From assembly GCF_030406325.1 (NCBI RefSeq), contig NZ_JAUEQY010000006.1, positions 62,001 to 126,000 of the forward strand: 64,000 bases of DNA. Reading direction: 5' to 3'. Shown piece after piece: positions 35,343-45,134 of this stretch. Source of the stretch: Actinomadura sp. DC4. GTDB taxonomy: Bacteria > Actinomycetota > Actinomycetes > Streptosporangiales > Streptosporangiaceae. Position 1 is the stretch's first letter; every line of letters begins with the position of its first letter. The notes below the pieces were generated by a model. That model made no database searches, was not told the DNA's origin, and saw only the letters and a program-made list of their open reading frames with translations. Made by a program: the position numbers and the translations under genes.

Positions 35343-35978
35343 ATGGCCGCCAGGCGAGAGCCGATCCGCCGGCGGTCCTGGACGGGACCGGCCGCCGCCG
35401 CGGGCCTCGCACTCGCGCTGTCGGGCGGATGCACGACGGAGAGATCCAGTGTGGCGGTTCCGCCCAAGGGCCACGAAGCACCGCTGCCGACGGTGCACTA
35501 CTCGTTCGGGACCCAGCCTCCGCCGTGGACCAAACCGCTCAACGTGCTGGGAGGCGCCGACGCCGCCGGGCTCGCCAGCGGCCCGGTGGAGGGCACCGCC
35601 CGGCACTTCTACGGCCATCTCGACGTCTTCGCGAACGGCAGACCCATCAAGGTCGCCACCGGTCTCGGGGTGGACGGAAAGTTCGCCTCCGAAGTGCGCA
35701 CGCGCGGCAAGGGCGTCCTGGTCGTCGCGTCGTCGGACGCCGGCAAACGCTTCACCCTCGGACAACTGTTCCTCGAGTGGGGCGTGCGCCTCGACCCGGC
35801 GCACCTCGGCGGCTTCACCGCCGACACGAGCCACCCGCTCACCACCTACGTCGGCGGCGTCGAGCGGACCGGCGACCCGGCGATGGTCGAGCTTCTTCCG
35901 CACATCGAGATAGCGCTGGTCTACGGAGCGCCCCCGCCGAAGATCCCCGCGAGCTACGCCTTCCCGCGCGGAGAGTGA
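35343..35978 (+). CDS. Putative secreted lipoprotein of unknown function
   Basis: The 211-aa protein has a twin-basic N-terminus (RREPIRRRSW), a hydrophobic core and a lipobox LSGGC at about residue 30. The mature part has repeated Gly-rich beta segments, such as HFYGHLDVFANGRPIKVATG, and no recognised domain. The ATG at 35343 follows a GGGCGGGGG stretch; the GTG at 35319 is the alternative. It lies downstream of the tetR gene with its own spacing. No function is proposed. Confidence 0.7.
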   Translation: MAARREPIRRRSWTGPAAAAGLALALSGGCTTERSSVAVPPKGHEAPLPTVHYSFGTQPPPWTKPLNVLGGADAAGLASGPVEGTARHFYGHLDVFANGRPIKVATGLGVDGKFASEVRTRGKGVLVVASSDAGKRFTLGQLFLEWGVRLDPAHLGGFTADTSHPLTTYVGGVERTGDPAMVELLPHIEIALVYGAPPPKIPASYAFPRGE

Positions 35979-36047
35979 TACGCCGAGTCCGTACGGTGGA
36001 CGCACCCCGCTCCGTCGCCAGTCACGATCGCGCCGACAGGAGCACGC

Positions 36048-36271
36048 GTGGAAGTCCACGGCTGGGCCCACGACCTGTACCTGGTTCTTTCGCGACCTGG
36101 GGAGCCTTCGCGACCTTCTACGGAGGATGGTTCCTCCGTGGAGACCCGGTCCGGCCCGAGGAGTCTCCCCGCGTAAGTGAGACCATCGAGGTCTTCTACG
36201 ATCCCCGCGAACCGCAGGACATGTTCACGGCGCCGGGCCGGCGTGATGACCGCCATGGGCGCGGAGAGTGA
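36048..36271 (+). pseudogene. Fragmented gene with a DUF3592-like tail
   Basis: A GTG after AGGAG begins VEVHGWAHDLYL and then loses frame. The nearby frame has FATWGAFATFYGGWFLRGD and ETIEVFYDPREPQDMFTA, which resembles the VxVxYDPxxP end of DUF3592-like membrane proteins. No single frame is a complete protein, so this looks like decayed DNA. The stop at about 36271 is 40 bases before the glnA2 terminator. Confidence 0.4.
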
Positions 36272-36310
36272 CCTCGGTGCCGTAACGGAAGACCGTCCGC
36301 GTGCGCAGGT

Positions 36311-36342
36311 CCGGGCCGACGGTCAGGTGACCGTCGGCCCGG
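36311..36342 (-). terminator. Terminator of glnA2
   Basis: A 15-bp perfect stem (36311-36325 with 36328-36342) closes a 2-base loop, just past the glnA2 stop on the minus strand. Confidence 0.85.
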
Positions 36343-36377
36343 TCGGCCGTACGGGTCCGATCAGCGCGGAGCCGCGC

Positions 36378-37736
36378 TTACAGGATCGCGAGGTAGCGCT
36401 TGCGCTCGTACTCGGTGACCTGGCGGCGGTAGTCCTCCCACTCCGCGCGCTTGTTGCGCAGGAAGAAGTCGAAGACGTGTTCGCCGAGGACCTCGGCCAC
36501 CAGGTCGCTGCGCTCCATCGCGGCGATCGCCTCGTCCAGGCTCTGCGGCAGCGGCTCGATGCCCATCGCGCGGCGTTCGCCCGGGGTCAGGGCCCACACG
36601 TCGTCCTCGGCGCCCGGCGGCAGTTCGTACCCCTCCTCGATGCCCCGCAGGCCCGCTCCGAGGATCACCGCGAACGCGAGGTACGGGTTGCACGCCGTGT
36701 CCAGTGAGCGGAACTCGATGCGGGTCGCGTGACCCTTCTGCGGCTTGTACATCGGCACGCGTACGAGGGCGGAGCGGTTGTTGTGGCCCCAGCAGATGTA
36801 CGGCGGCGCCTCGCCGCCGGCGCCCGCGGAGGCGCCGACGCCGCCCCAGAGCCGCTTGTAGGAGTTGACCCACTGGTTCGTGACCGCGGTCAGCTCGGCC
36901 GCGTGCCGCAGCACGCCCGCGATGAACGCGCGGCCCACCTTGGAGAGCTGGAACTCCGCGCCGGGCTCGTAGAAGGCGTTGCGGTCGCCCTCGAACAGGG
37001 ACATGTGCGTGTGCATGCCCGAGCCGGGCTGGTCGGTGAACGGCTTGGGCATGAACGAGGCGAACACGCCGTGCTCCAGCGCGACCTCCTTCATCACCAG
37101 CCGGAACGTCATGATGTTGTCGGCCGTGGTGAGGGCGTCGGCGTAGCGCAGGTCGATCTCCTGCTGGCCGGGGCCGCCCTCGTGGTGGCTGAACTCCACC
37201 GAGATGCCCATCGACTCCAGCATCATGATCGCGCTGCGCCGGAAGTCGTGGGCGGCGCGGTGCGGGGTGTGGTCGAAGTAGCCGCCCGAGTCGACCGGCT
37301 GCGGCTCGCCGCCTTCCACCTGCTCCTTGAGGAGGTAGAACTCCAGCTCAGGGTGGGTGTAGAAGGTGAAGCCGAGGTCGGCCGCGCGCGCCAGGGTGCG
37401 CTTGAGGACGTAGCGCGGGTCGGCGAAGCTCGGCGTGCTGTCCGGCATGAGGATGTCGCAGAAGATGCGCGCCGTGCCCGGGGACTCGGCCCGCCACGGC
37501 AGCACCTGGAAGGTCGAGGGGTCCGGCTTGGCGAGCATGTCGGCCTCGTGGATCCGCGCGAAACCCTCGATCGAGGATCCGTCGAAGCCGATGCCTTCGG
37601 CGAACGCCTGCTCGAGCTCGGCAGGCGCGACAGCGACCGACTTGAGGAACCCGAGCACGTCGGTGAACCACAGCCGGATGAAGCGGATGTCGCGCTCCTC
37701 GAGAGTGCGGAGCACGAACTCCTGCTGACGGTCCAC
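36378..37736 (-). CDS. glnA2: Glutamine synthetase-like GlnA2
   Basis: The 452-aa GS-fold ligase has FDGSSIEGFARIHEADM, HPELEFYLLKE, HTHMSLFEGDRNAFY and NPYLAFAVILGAG. It lacks the adenylylated Tyr: the equivalent stretch reads AEDDVWALTPGERRAM. It also carries a Gly/Ala-rich insertion (VGASAGAGGEAPP) near residue 300. Proteins of this clade in Streptomyces act as gamma-glutamylpolyamine synthetases, so polyamine glutamylation is a better guess than glutamine synthesis. GTG start with a GAAGGGA RBS. It lies near glnE, as in mycobacteria. Confidence 0.9.
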   Translation of the reverse strand: MDRQQEFVLRTLEERDIRFIRLWFTDVLGFLKSVAVAPAELEQAFAEGIGFDGSSIEGFARIHEADMLAKPDPSTFQVLPWRAESPGTARIFCDILMPDSTPSFADPRYVLKRTLARAADLGFTFYTHPELEFYLLKEQVEGGEPQPVDSGGYFDHTPHRAAHDFRRSAIMMLESMGISVEFSHHEGGPGQQEIDLRYADALTTADNIMTFRLVMKEVALEHGVFASFMPKPFTDQPGSGMHTHMSLFEGDRNAFYEPGAEFQLSKVGRAFIAGVLRHAAELTAVTNQWVNSYKRLWGGVGASAGAGGEAPPYICWGHNNRSALVRVPMYKPQKGHATRIEFRSLDTACNPYLAFAVILGAGLRGIEEGYELPPGAEDDVWALTPGERRAMGIEPLPQSLDEAIAAMERSDLVAEVLGEHVFDFFLRNKRAEWEDYRRQVTEYERKRYLAIL

Positions 37737-37847
37737 AACCGATCCCTTCGTAAGCCGGGAGACATCTTTGGCAACTTACATTCTGCCGCCTCCGTGTTTC
37801 CCCCACGTTACGGGTCCACGGCGTGCGTTTCGTCACACCGGCCCAGG

Positions 37848-38609
37848 TCAGGCGTCCTCTACCTCGCCGACCTGCGCCGCCGCCGGGTCGAGCACGCGGG
37901 ACAGGAACGTACGGGCGCGGTCGCTGGCCGGGGAGCCGATCACGTCGGCGGCCGGGCCCTCCTCGACGATCACTCCGCCGTCCATGAAGACCACCCGGTC
38001 CGCGACCTCGCGGGCGAAGGTCATCTCGTGGGTGACCACCATCATGGTCATGCCCTCGACGGCGAGCCCGCGCATGACGGCCAGCACGTCGCCGACCAGT
38101 TCGGGGTCCAGGGCCGAGGTCGGCTCGTCGAAGAGCATCACCGACGGGCCCATGGCCAGGGCGCGGGCGATCGCCACCCGCTGCTGCTGTCCGCCGGACA
38201 GCTGCGCGGGGTAGGCGTCGACCTTGTCGCTGAGCCCGACGCGCTCCAGGTTGGCGCGCGCCACCTCGTCGGCCTCCGCCGCGGACCGGCGCAGCACCTT
38301 GCGCTGGGCGATGGTGACGTTGGCCAGCGCGGACAGGTGCGGGAACAGGTTGAACTGCTGGAACACCATGCCGATACGGCGGCGTACGGCGTCGATGTCG
38401 CACTCGGGGTCGGTCAGCTCGACGCCGTCGACGGTGACCGAGCCCGAGGTCGGCACCTCCAGGAGGTCCACGCAGCGCAGCAGGGTCGACTTGCCGGACC
38501 CGGACGGGCCGATCACGCAGACGACCTCGCCGGCCGCGACCTCCAGGTCGATGCCGCGTAGCACCTCCAGGTCGCCGAAGGACTTGTGCAGATCGCGTAC
38601 CTCGATCAT
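37848..38609 (-). CDS. Polar amino-acid ABC transporter ATPase
   Basis: The 253-aa ATPase has Walker [10 protein letters not shown], the Q-loop region [14 protein letters not shown], signature [12 protein letters not shown] and Walker [17 protein letters not shown]. It most resembles GlnQ/GluA-type polar amino-acid importers. It overlaps the permease start by 4 bases and forms one operon with the permease and the binding protein. Confidence 0.93.
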   Translation of the reverse strand: MIEVRDLHKSFGDLEVLRGIDLEVAAGEVVCVIGPSGSGKSTLLRCVDLLEVPTSGSVTVDGVELTDPECDIDAVRRRIGMVFQQFNLFPHLSALANVTIAQRKVLRRSAAEADEVARANLERVGLSDKVDAYPAQLSGGQQQRVAIARALAMGPSVMLFDEPTSALDPELVGDVLAVMRGLAVEGMTMMVVTHEMTFAREVADRVVFMDGGVIVEEGPAADVIGSPASDRARTFLSRVLDPAAAQVGEVEDA

Positions 38610-39427
38610 CGCTGTCCCCTCTTCTGCCGGGCCTCCAGGCGCCGCGCCAGGTAGCTCAGCGGGATCGTGACGATGAGATAGCAGAGCGCGGCGGCGATGA
38701 TGGGGGTGGTGTTGCCCTGCGTGCTGGCCGCGTCCTTGGCGAACTTCGACAGCTCCCGCTGCTGCAGGGTGATGCCGAGGTACAGCGCGAGCGAGGAGTC
38801 CTTGACCAGCAGGACCAGCTCGTTCGTGAGCGGCGGGATCACGAGCCGCAGCGCCTGCGGGATCACGATGGAGCGCATCGCCTTGCCGTGCGACATGCCG
38901 AGCGTGCGCGCGGCCTCCATCTGCCCGCGGGGCACCGACTCGATGCCGGCCCGGATCGTCTCGGCCATGTACGCGGCGGAGACCAGCCCGAGCGCGAGCG
39001 CGGCCTGGCCGTAGACGCCGCCGGGCAGGTTGGCGCCGGGAAAGGCGAGCGGGACGCCGGTGCCGACGAAGATGAAGATCAGCAGTGCCGGCAGCCCGCG
39101 GAAGATCTCGATGTAGACGAGGGCGAACCAGCGGTACGGCGCCGCGGACGACAGCCGCATCAGCGCCAGCACCAGTCCCCCGGCGAGGCCGAGCGCGAAC
39201 CCGGTGACCGTGAAGACCAGCGTGTTGCGCAGCCCGACCGTGATGACGTCGGGAAAGAGCTGCTCGGCGATGCTCCAGTTGGCGAAGTTGGTGTGGATCT
39301 CGCCCCAGTCCGCCGAGGACAGCAGCGCGACGACGATGACCAGGAAGATGCCGTACTCGCCGCCGAGGACGAGTTGTCTCCGGCGGCGCCGCGTGAGCCG
39401 GGGCGCCGCCTCTTCGGACACGGCCAT
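38606..39427 (-). CDS. Polar amino-acid ABC transporter permease
   Basis: The 273-aa permease of the HisM/GlnP type has about five TM helices after a basic N-terminus. The ATPase-contact loop is [20 protein letters not shown] then [17 protein letters not shown]. The ATG at 39427 (MAVSEEA) fits the 2-base gap after the binding-protein gene. A single permease gene is present, so it probably works as a homodimer. Confidence 0.93.
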   Translation of the reverse strand: MAVSEEAAPRLTRRRRRQLVLGGEYGIFLVIVVALLSSADWGEIHTNFANWSIAEQLFPDVITVGLRNTLVFTVTGFALGLAGGLVLALMRLSSAAPYRWFALVYIEIFRGLPALLIFIFVGTGVPLAFPGANLPGGVYGQAALALGLVSAAYMAETIRAGIESVPRGQMEAARTLGMSHGKAMRSIVIPQALRLVIPPLTNELVLLVKDSSLALYLGITLQQRELSKFAKDAASTQGNTTPIIAAALCYLIVTIPLSYLARRLEARQKRGQR

Positions 39428-39429
39428 TG

Positions 39430-40236
39430 TCAGGCGCCCGCCGGCAGCGGGCCGATCCACTTCTCGTAGATCTTCTTGTACTCGCCGTCCTGCTTGGACT
39501 GGTCGATGGCCTGGTTGATCATCGCGAGGAGCTTGGGGTTGTGGCCCTTGCGCACGGCGAAGCCGTACTGCTCACCGGTGTTGAGGTTGCCCGCGACGCC
39601 GTACGCGGAGTTCGCCGAGTCCTTCAGCCAGCCCTGCACGACCGGGTAGTCCTCGACGATCACGTCGACCTGGCCGCTGCGCAGGCCGTTGAGCAGGCTG
39701 GCGGAGTCCTCGAAGGACTTGGAGTCGATGCCCTTGCCCTGGACGTACTCCTCGCCGGTGGTCTGGGCCTGCGAGCCGACCTTGATCTTCTTGGCCTTCA
39801 CGTCGTCGAGCGAGGCGAAGGTCGTGCCCTTCTTGCCCATGAGCGCCTGGGTCGCGTCGAAGTAGGGCTTGGAGAAGTCGATGAACTTGGCCCGCTCCGC
39901 CTTGATCGTCATGCCCGCGGCGGCGACGTCGCACTTGCTGCCGTTGAGCGCCGACCCGGTCTTGATGGTCTCGAAGGGGGTGTCGATGACCTGCTGGGTC
40001 ACGCCGAGCTTCTTGGCCACCAGGTCGATCATGTCGACGTCGAAGCCGACGACCTTTCCTCCCACCGCGGACTGGAACGGCGGGTACGGCAGGTGCGTGC
40101 AGGTCGTCAGGTGCCCCTTCTTGACGAGCTTGGCGCCCTGGACCGTCACCCCCTTGCTTCCGCTGCCGCACGCGGTGACGACGAGGGCGGTCGCGCAGAT
40201 CCCCGCTGCGGCGGCCAGCCGGCGACGTATGGGCAC
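39430..40236 (-). CDS. Amino-acid-binding lipoprotein (SBP family 3)
   Basis: The 268-aa solute-binding protein has a signal peptide with lipobox VVTAC (Cys23) and type 3 family motifs such as [16 protein letters not shown] and [20 protein letters not shown]. It binds a polar amino acid outside the cell for the permease encoded next. The ligand is unknown. Its paralogue lies 110 bases upstream. Confidence 0.92.
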   Translation of the reverse strand: MPIRRRLAAAAGICATALVVTACGSGSKGVTVQGAKLVKKGHLTTCTHLPYPPFQSAVGGKVVGFDVDMIDLVAKKLGVTQQVIDTPFETIKTGSALNGSKCDVAAAGMTIKAERAKFIDFSKPYFDATQALMGKKGTTFASLDDVKAKKIKVGSQAQTTGEEYVQGKGIDSKSFEDSASLLNGLRSGQVDVIVEDYPVVQGWLKDSANSAYGVAGNLNTGEQYGFAVRKGHNPKLLAMINQAIDQSKQDGEYKKIYEKWIGPLPAGA

Positions 40237-40345
40237 AGTTCCTCCAGGTTCGCTGCAAGCAATGCCCGAGACTATGTCATATCTGCCGCTACCAGGAGAG
40301 ACGTCACTCGGTCACCGCCTCGCCACGATGGGAGACCGGGCCTGC

Positions 40346-41152
40346 TCAACCGGCGTCCGGCGGCATCGGGCCCATCCATTTCTCATAGATCCCGCGGTAG
40401 GCGCCGTCGGCCTTGCTCCGGGCGATGACCTGGTCGATCATCCGCAGCAGGCCGGGGTTGCGCCCCTTGCGCACGGCGAAGCCGTACCTCTCGCGGGTAC
40501 GGAGGCCGGCGACGATGGTGAAGTCGGCGTTGTCGCGGTCGGTCAGCCAGTAGCGCACGACGGGGTCGTCCTGGACGAGCACGTCGACCTGGCCGGTGCG
40601 CAGCGCGCCGAGTTCGGTGACGGAGTTCTCGTACGCCTTCAGCGCCCAGCCGCGCGCCCGCGCGTACTCCTGGCCGGTGGTGCCGACGACGACGCCGACC
40701 CGCATGCCGCCCGCGCCGATGCCGGCCTCCGTGAGACGCGGCTGCCGGCGGGCCATCAGCACCTGGCCGGAGTCGAAGTACGGGCGGGAGAAGTCGACCC
40801 GGCCCGCCCGCCGCCGGTTGATCGTCATGCCGGCCGCCGCCACGTCACACTCCCCCGTGGCGAACACCTGCCCGGAGGTGATCGCGGTGAAGTCGGTGTC
40901 GACGACCTTCTGGCGGAGTCGCAGCCGCCGCGCCACGAGGTCCATCAGGTCCACGTCGAAGCCGACCACGGCGCCGCGCCGCTCGAACTGGAACGGGGCG
41001 TACGGCAGATGCGTGCAGGTGGTCAGCAGTCCCCTGGCGACCAGGCGTACGCCCTGGACGGCCTCGCCGCCGGCCACGGTGCCGCAGGCGGCCAGGAACA
41101 GCGCCGCGAACGCGAGGACGGCGGGCGTCCGTGACGGAGCGAAGGGGTGCAC
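40346..41152 (-). CDS. Second amino-acid-binding lipoprotein (SBP family 3)
   Basis: This 268-aa paralogue has the same lipobox layout (FLAAC) and shared motifs, for example GFDVDLMDLVARRLRL and [20 protein letters not shown]. The conserved end is KWMGPMP. It has no permease of its own and precedes the first binding-protein gene, so it probably feeds the same permease with a different ligand preference. It begins the operon. Confidence 0.9.
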   Translation of the reverse strand: MHPFAPSRTPAVLAFAALFLAACGTVAGGEAVQGVRLVARGLLTTCTHLPYAPFQFERRGAVVGFDVDLMDLVARRLRLRQKVVDTDFTAITSGQVFATGECDVAAAGMTINRRRAGRVDFSRPYFDSGQVLMARRQPRLTEAGIGAGGMRVGVVVGTTGQEYARARGWALKAYENSVTELGALRTGQVDVLVQDDPVVRYWLTDRDNADFTIVAGLRTRERYGFAVRKGRNPGLLRMIDQVIARSKADGAYRGIYEKWMGPMPPDAG

Positions 41153-41374
41153 GGGGGCCTCCGAGGGGTTCGGATTTCGGCGGGCGGGCAGTCGTCCCGG
41201 TCACTGAGATGAGTCAACCAGTTGCGCGGCGTTACTGCCAGTCGGGCGCGGGAGGCCGTCGGCGAGCGGGATGAGACAGTCGCGAAATGTCCGGCCCGTT
41301 GGGGCCGATACTCCGCGACGTGCGCCGGGTCCGTTCTGACCGCGCCGGCGGTGCGACGGAGACGAAGGCAAGCC

Positions 41375-41412
41375 TTGACCGGTTAGCCACTAAATGTCTA
41401 ACTTCGGAAGTT
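41375..41412 (+). promoter_or_regulatory. Promoter and operator of the MFS gene
   Basis: TTGACC at 41375-41380 and TAACTT at 41399-41404 have an 18-base spacer. The -10 sits inside the inverted repeat AACTTC-G-GAAGTT (41400-41412), a likely repressor site. Confidence 0.75.
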
Positions 41413-41441
41413 GATACCCGAAGAGACGGCACGCGAGCCGA

Positions 41442-42710
41442 ATGGTGCAAGCATCAAGCTCGGCCGACCCGGCGAGTGGGCTGAATGTCCTCCGCGAGCG
41501 GAACTTCCGCTGGTTCTTCCTCGGCCAGTGCGCTTCGATGCTCGGCGACGGCATGGTGGCGCCGGCCCTGGCCTTCGCGATCCTCAATCTCACCGGCCAC
41601 GTGTCCGACCTCGGCCTGGTGCTGGCCGCCGGGACCGCCTCGCAGGTCCTGTTCATGCTCGCCGGCGGGGTGATCGCGGACTGGCTCCCCCGCAACGTCC
41701 TCATGCTCGGCTCCGACCTCCTGCGCACGGTCAGCCAGGGCCTCATGGCGACCCTGCTGATCACGGGTTCGGCGCGGGTCTGGCAGCTCCTCGTGCTGCA
41801 GATGGTGCACGGTCTGGCCGCGGCGCTGTTCATGCCCGCGGTGCCGGGGCTCATCCAGGCCACCACCGCACCCGAACAGCGGCAGCAGGCCAACGCCCTG
41901 CGCGTGCTCGCGCTGTCCGGCTCGCTGATCGCCGGCCCGGCGGTGGCGGGCGTGCTCGTCGTGGCGATGGACCCGGGCTGGGCGATCGCCGTCGACGCGG
42001 CCACGTTCGCGGCGAGCGCCGCGTGCCTGTCCCGGGTGCGGCTGCGCTATCCGGTCCGCATGGGCCGGTGCCGGTTCGGCCGCGACCTGGCCGACGGGTG
42101 GCGGGAGTTCCGGTCGCGGCGGTGGGTGTGGAGCATCATCCTGGCGGCGTCGGTGATGAACCTGCTGTACGCGGGCTTCTCGGTCCTGGGCCCGGCGGTG
42201 AGCGTGGCGAGCTTCGGCGGCGCCGGCGCGTGGGCGCTCATCTCGGCGACCTTCGGCGCGGGCTGCCTGGGCGGCAGCCTCGTCGCGCTGTGCGTCCGCC
42301 CGCGCTTCCCGCTGCGTTCGGCCCTGATCGTGATGGTGGCGTTCGCCTGCCCGACCCTGACGCTGGCGGCCGGGTCGACGCTGGGCGTGGTCGCGGCGGC
42401 GGCGTTCTTCGGCGGCCTGGTGATGATGGTCTTCAACACGCTGTGGGAGACGACGCTGCAACAGCACATCCCGGCGAGAACGCTGTCCCGGGTGAGCGCG
42501 TACGAGTGGGCGGGCTCGGTCGCCTGCCAGCCCCTGGGCCTGGTCCTGGTCGCCCCGATCGCGGCCCGCCTCGGCCTGCACGCGACCCTGTGGACCGCGG
42601 GCGCCCTCCAGATCCTGGTCGCGCTGTGCCCCCTCCTGATCCCGGAGGTCCGCACCCTGCCCTCGCCGACCACGGACCGGGTCTGTGCCGTACCGCCCGG
42701 CCGCGTGTAG
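41442..42710 (+). CDS. MFS transporter (12 TM, drug-efflux type)
   Basis: The 422-aa permease has about 12 helices: GQCASMLGDGMVAPALAFAI in helix 1, GVIADWLPRNVLMLGSDLLR as the loop 2-3 motif A variant, and a central hydrophilic loop. It resembles the MFS_3 / Tap-like exporters. The substrate is unknown. The promoter lies 38 bases upstream, with an operator palindrome over the -10. No RBS is obvious at the ATG. Confidence 0.85.
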   Translation: MVQASSSADPASGLNVLRERNFRWFFLGQCASMLGDGMVAPALAFAILNLTGHVSDLGLVLAAGTASQVLFMLAGGVIADWLPRNVLMLGSDLLRTVSQGLMATLLITGSARVWQLLVLQMVHGLAAALFMPAVPGLIQATTAPEQRQQANALRVLALSGSLIAGPAVAGVLVVAMDPGWAIAVDAATFAASAACLSRVRLRYPVRMGRCRFGRDLADGWREFRSRRWVWSIILAASVMNLLYAGFSVLGPAVSVASFGGAGAWALISATFGAGCLGGSLVALCVRPRFPLRSALIVMVAFACPTLTLAAGSTLGVVAAAAFFGGLVMMVFNTLWETTLQQHIPARTLSRVSAYEWAGSVACQPLGLVLVAPIAARLGLHATLWTAGALQILVALCPLLIPEVRTLPSPTTDRVCAVPPGRV

Positions 42711-42750
42711 GCCCCGGTAGGAGCATCACGGCGGCCGCCGTCACGCCGGG

Positions 42751-43362
42751 TCAGGGGCCGGTGATCCCGGCCATCAGCGTGTCGACCACCGAGACGGCGA
42801 AGTCGTCCGGCATCGGGCCGGCGGCGCGGGCGCGGGCGCGCTGGGCGACCGCGCCCAGCATCAGCCACAGGGTGACCTCGACGTCGAGGTCGGCGCGGAG
42901 CTCGCCCGAGGCGATGCCGCGCCGCAGGACCATGCGCAGCACGTCGCGGCGGGGTTCGATGACCTCGCGGGTGAAGCGGGCCATCAGCTCCGGGTAGCGC
43001 TCCGCGCCCCCGATGATGCTCCAGTAACAGTCGAGGCGCTTCTTATCGGTCTTGTCCGTCATGAATGCCCGCGCGATGGCGACCAGGTCGTCCCGTACGG
43101 AGTCGCCGACCGGCGCCGGGAACGGGGCCTTCAGCGCGGCCAGCGCGTCGATGATGAGGGCTTCCTTGTTGGGCCAGCGGCGGTAGATCGTGGTCTTCCC
43201 GACACCGGCGCGTGCCGCGACCGCCTCGATCGAGACGCCCGCGACACCGCCTTCCTCGGCGAGCAGGTCGAGGGTGGCGTCGATGATCGCCTTGTCCGCG
43301 CGCTCACTGCGGGGCCGTCCGGGCGGCCGTGCCGTGGTGAGCTGGTCACTCGTCTGGGTCAT
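42751..43362 (-). CDS. TetR-family regulator
   Basis: The 203-aa protein has an HTH at about 20-70 (SIEAVAARAGVGKTTIYRRW is the recognition region). A C-terminal TetR_C domain follows. It lies just downstream of and co-directional with the DHA2 pump gene (14-base gap), so the pair is probably one operon and the regulator likely controls the pump. The repeated 21-bp site upstream of the pump is the likely operator. Confidence 0.9.
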   Translation of the reverse strand: MTQTSDQLTTARPPGRPRSERADKAIIDATLDLLAEEGGVAGVSIEAVAARAGVGKTTIYRRWPNKEALIIDALAALKAPFPAPVGDSVRDDLVAIARAFMTDKTDKKRLDCYWSIIGGAERYPELMARFTREVIEPRRDVLRMVLRRGIASGELRADLDVEVTLWLMLGAVAQRARARAAGPMPDDFAVSVVDTLMAGITGP

Positions 43363-43376
43363 CGCGCATCACCGTC

Positions 43377-44936
43377 TCATACCTCGGCGGTCTCGCGCTG
43401 CTCGACCGAAGGCGCGGGGGTCTCCCCTGATCTCTTCCCCGGCATCCACCGCAGAACCACGAGCGCGCCGAGCAGGGCCACGGCCGACGAGATGGCCGAG
43501 GTGACGTGCATGGCGTGCACGAAGGAGTGGTGCGCCGGATCCATGATCAGCCGTCCGGCCGGGCCGAGGTGGTCGGCGACGCCCGCGGTGGCGCCGATCG
43601 ACTCGCCCGCGGTCTCGCGCAGCTTCTCCGGCAGCGCGGTCAGGTGCGGTTTCATGCCGGACCGGTAGATCGAGGTGACCAGCGAGCCGAGCACCGCGAC
43701 GCCGAGGGCGATCGCGACCTGACGGGCGATGTTGTTGATCGCCGAGCCCGATCCCGCCTGCTCGCGCGGGAGTACCGACATGACGGCGGTCGTGGCCGGC
43801 GGCATGACCATGCCCATCCCCGCGCCCTGGATGAAGAAGGTGATCTCCAGCAGCCAGATCGGGCTGTCGACCGTGGCGGTCACGTGGTAGCTCAGCAGCG
43901 CGAAGGCGACCAGGACCAGCCCGGTCGCGGCCACCGCCCTCGCGCCGTACCGGCCGACGAGCGTCGCGCTGCGCGGTGAGACGAGGAGCTGGCCGACGGC
44001 CAGCGGCAGGGACAGTGCGCCGGCCTCCAGTGGCGAGAAGCCGCGGACGCTCTGCAGGTACAGCGAGACGAACAGGACGACGCCGCCGAGCGCGAAGAAG
44101 ACGAGCGCGATCGCGCCGACCGAGGCCGACAGCCGTCCGTCGCGGAAGAGCCGGACGTTCAGCGAGGGGTGGGAGATGCGCGACTCGTACCAGACGAACA
44201 CCGCGAGGAGCGCGAGGCCGGCGATGATCGGGCCGTACACCTGCGCGGCGGTGACGGAGGCCTTCTCTCCGCCTTCGATGATCCCGTACGTCAGCAGCAC
44301 GAGGCCGGCGATCGACAGCAGCACGCCGCCGAAGTCGATCTTCATGTGCCGCCCGCGCGACTCGGGCACGACCAGCGCGATGGCGACGATTCCGGCCGCG
44401 ACGACCGGGACGTTGATCAGGAAGACCGAGCCCCACCAGAAGTGGTCGAGCAGCAGGCCGCCGGTGATCGGGCCGATCGCGATGCCGACGCCGACCGCCC
44501 CGGCCCAGATGCCGATGGCGCGGCCGCGCTCCTCGGGCTCGAAGACGTTGGCGATGACCGACAGCGTCTGCGGCATGACCGCCGCGCCGCCGAGGCCCAT
44601 GGCCGCGCGCGCCAGGATCAGCTGTCCCGGCGTCTGCGCGTACGAGGAGACCAGCGACGACAGGCCGAAGAGCACCATGCCGATGATCAGCATGCGCCTG
44701 TGGCCGACGCGGTCGCCGAGCACACCGAAGGTGAACAGCAGGCCCGCGAAGACGAGGGTGTAAGAGTTGATCGCCCACTCGAGCTGGCCCTGGGAGGCGC
44801 CCAGGCCCTCGCCCGGATCCGCGATCGTCTTCAGGGCGACGTTGAGGACGGTGTTGTCGAGGACGATGACGAGGAGGCAGACGACCAGGACGTACAGGAT
44901 CGTCCAGCGCCTCTTGTGGATGGTCTGCGGATCCAT
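43377..44936 (-). CDS. DHA2-family MFS drug exporter (second copy)
   Basis: The 519-aa pump has about 14 helices, with motif D1 [17 protein letters not shown], motif [12 protein letters not shown] and motif [21 protein letters not shown]. The ATG at 44936 ([10 protein letters not shown]) has an AAGGG RBS; the first ORF codon lies 16 codons upstream and crosses the operator. It is co-transcribed with the following tetR gene. The substrate is unknown. Confidence 0.9.
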   Translation of the reverse strand: MDPQTIHKRRWTILYVLVVCLLVIVLDNTVLNVALKTIADPGEGLGASQGQLEWAINSYTLVFAGLLFTFGVLGDRVGHRRMLIIGMVLFGLSSLVSSYAQTPGQLILARAAMGLGGAAVMPQTLSVIANVFEPEERGRAIGIWAGAVGVGIAIGPITGGLLLDHFWWGSVFLINVPVVAAGIVAIALVVPESRGRHMKIDFGGVLLSIAGLVLLTYGIIEGGEKASVTAAQVYGPIIAGLALLAVFVWYESRISHPSLNVRLFRDGRLSASVGAIALVFFALGGVVLFVSLYLQSVRGFSPLEAGALSLPLAVGQLLVSPRSATLVGRYGARAVAATGLVLVAFALLSYHVTATVDSPIWLLEITFFIQGAGMGMVMPPATTAVMSVLPREQAGSGSAINNIARQVAIALGVAVLGSLVTSIYRSGMKPHLTALPEKLRETAGESIGATAGVADHLGPAGRLIMDPAHHSFVHAMHVTSAISSAVALLGALVVLRWMPGKRSGETPAPSVEQRETAEV

Positions 44937-44956
44937 CTGACCCTTCTGACGGTATC

Positions 44957-45030
44957 GATACGATGCTGTTTCGTTTCTGAACACCGGCGAGCTCGGATCT
45001 CTTCCTTAAGATACGAGACCGTTTCGTTTC
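44957..45030. promoter_or_regulatory. Two direct-repeat operators upstream of the pump
   Basis: GATACGA....GTTTCGTTTC occurs at 44957-44977 and 45010-45030 (18 of 21 bases equal, 53 bases apart). The region is AT-rich between the pump and panB. It is probably bound by the TetR protein encoded at 42751-43362. Confidence 0.75.
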
Positions 45031-45134
45031 GATACACCGGCCGGAAATTTCCGGGGTGTTCCGCCCGTTGCGTCCGTGTAATCATCGGTGTCGTCCGGGG
45101 ACGCCAGAGCGGCGCCTCGAGGCTGGAGGTATCG

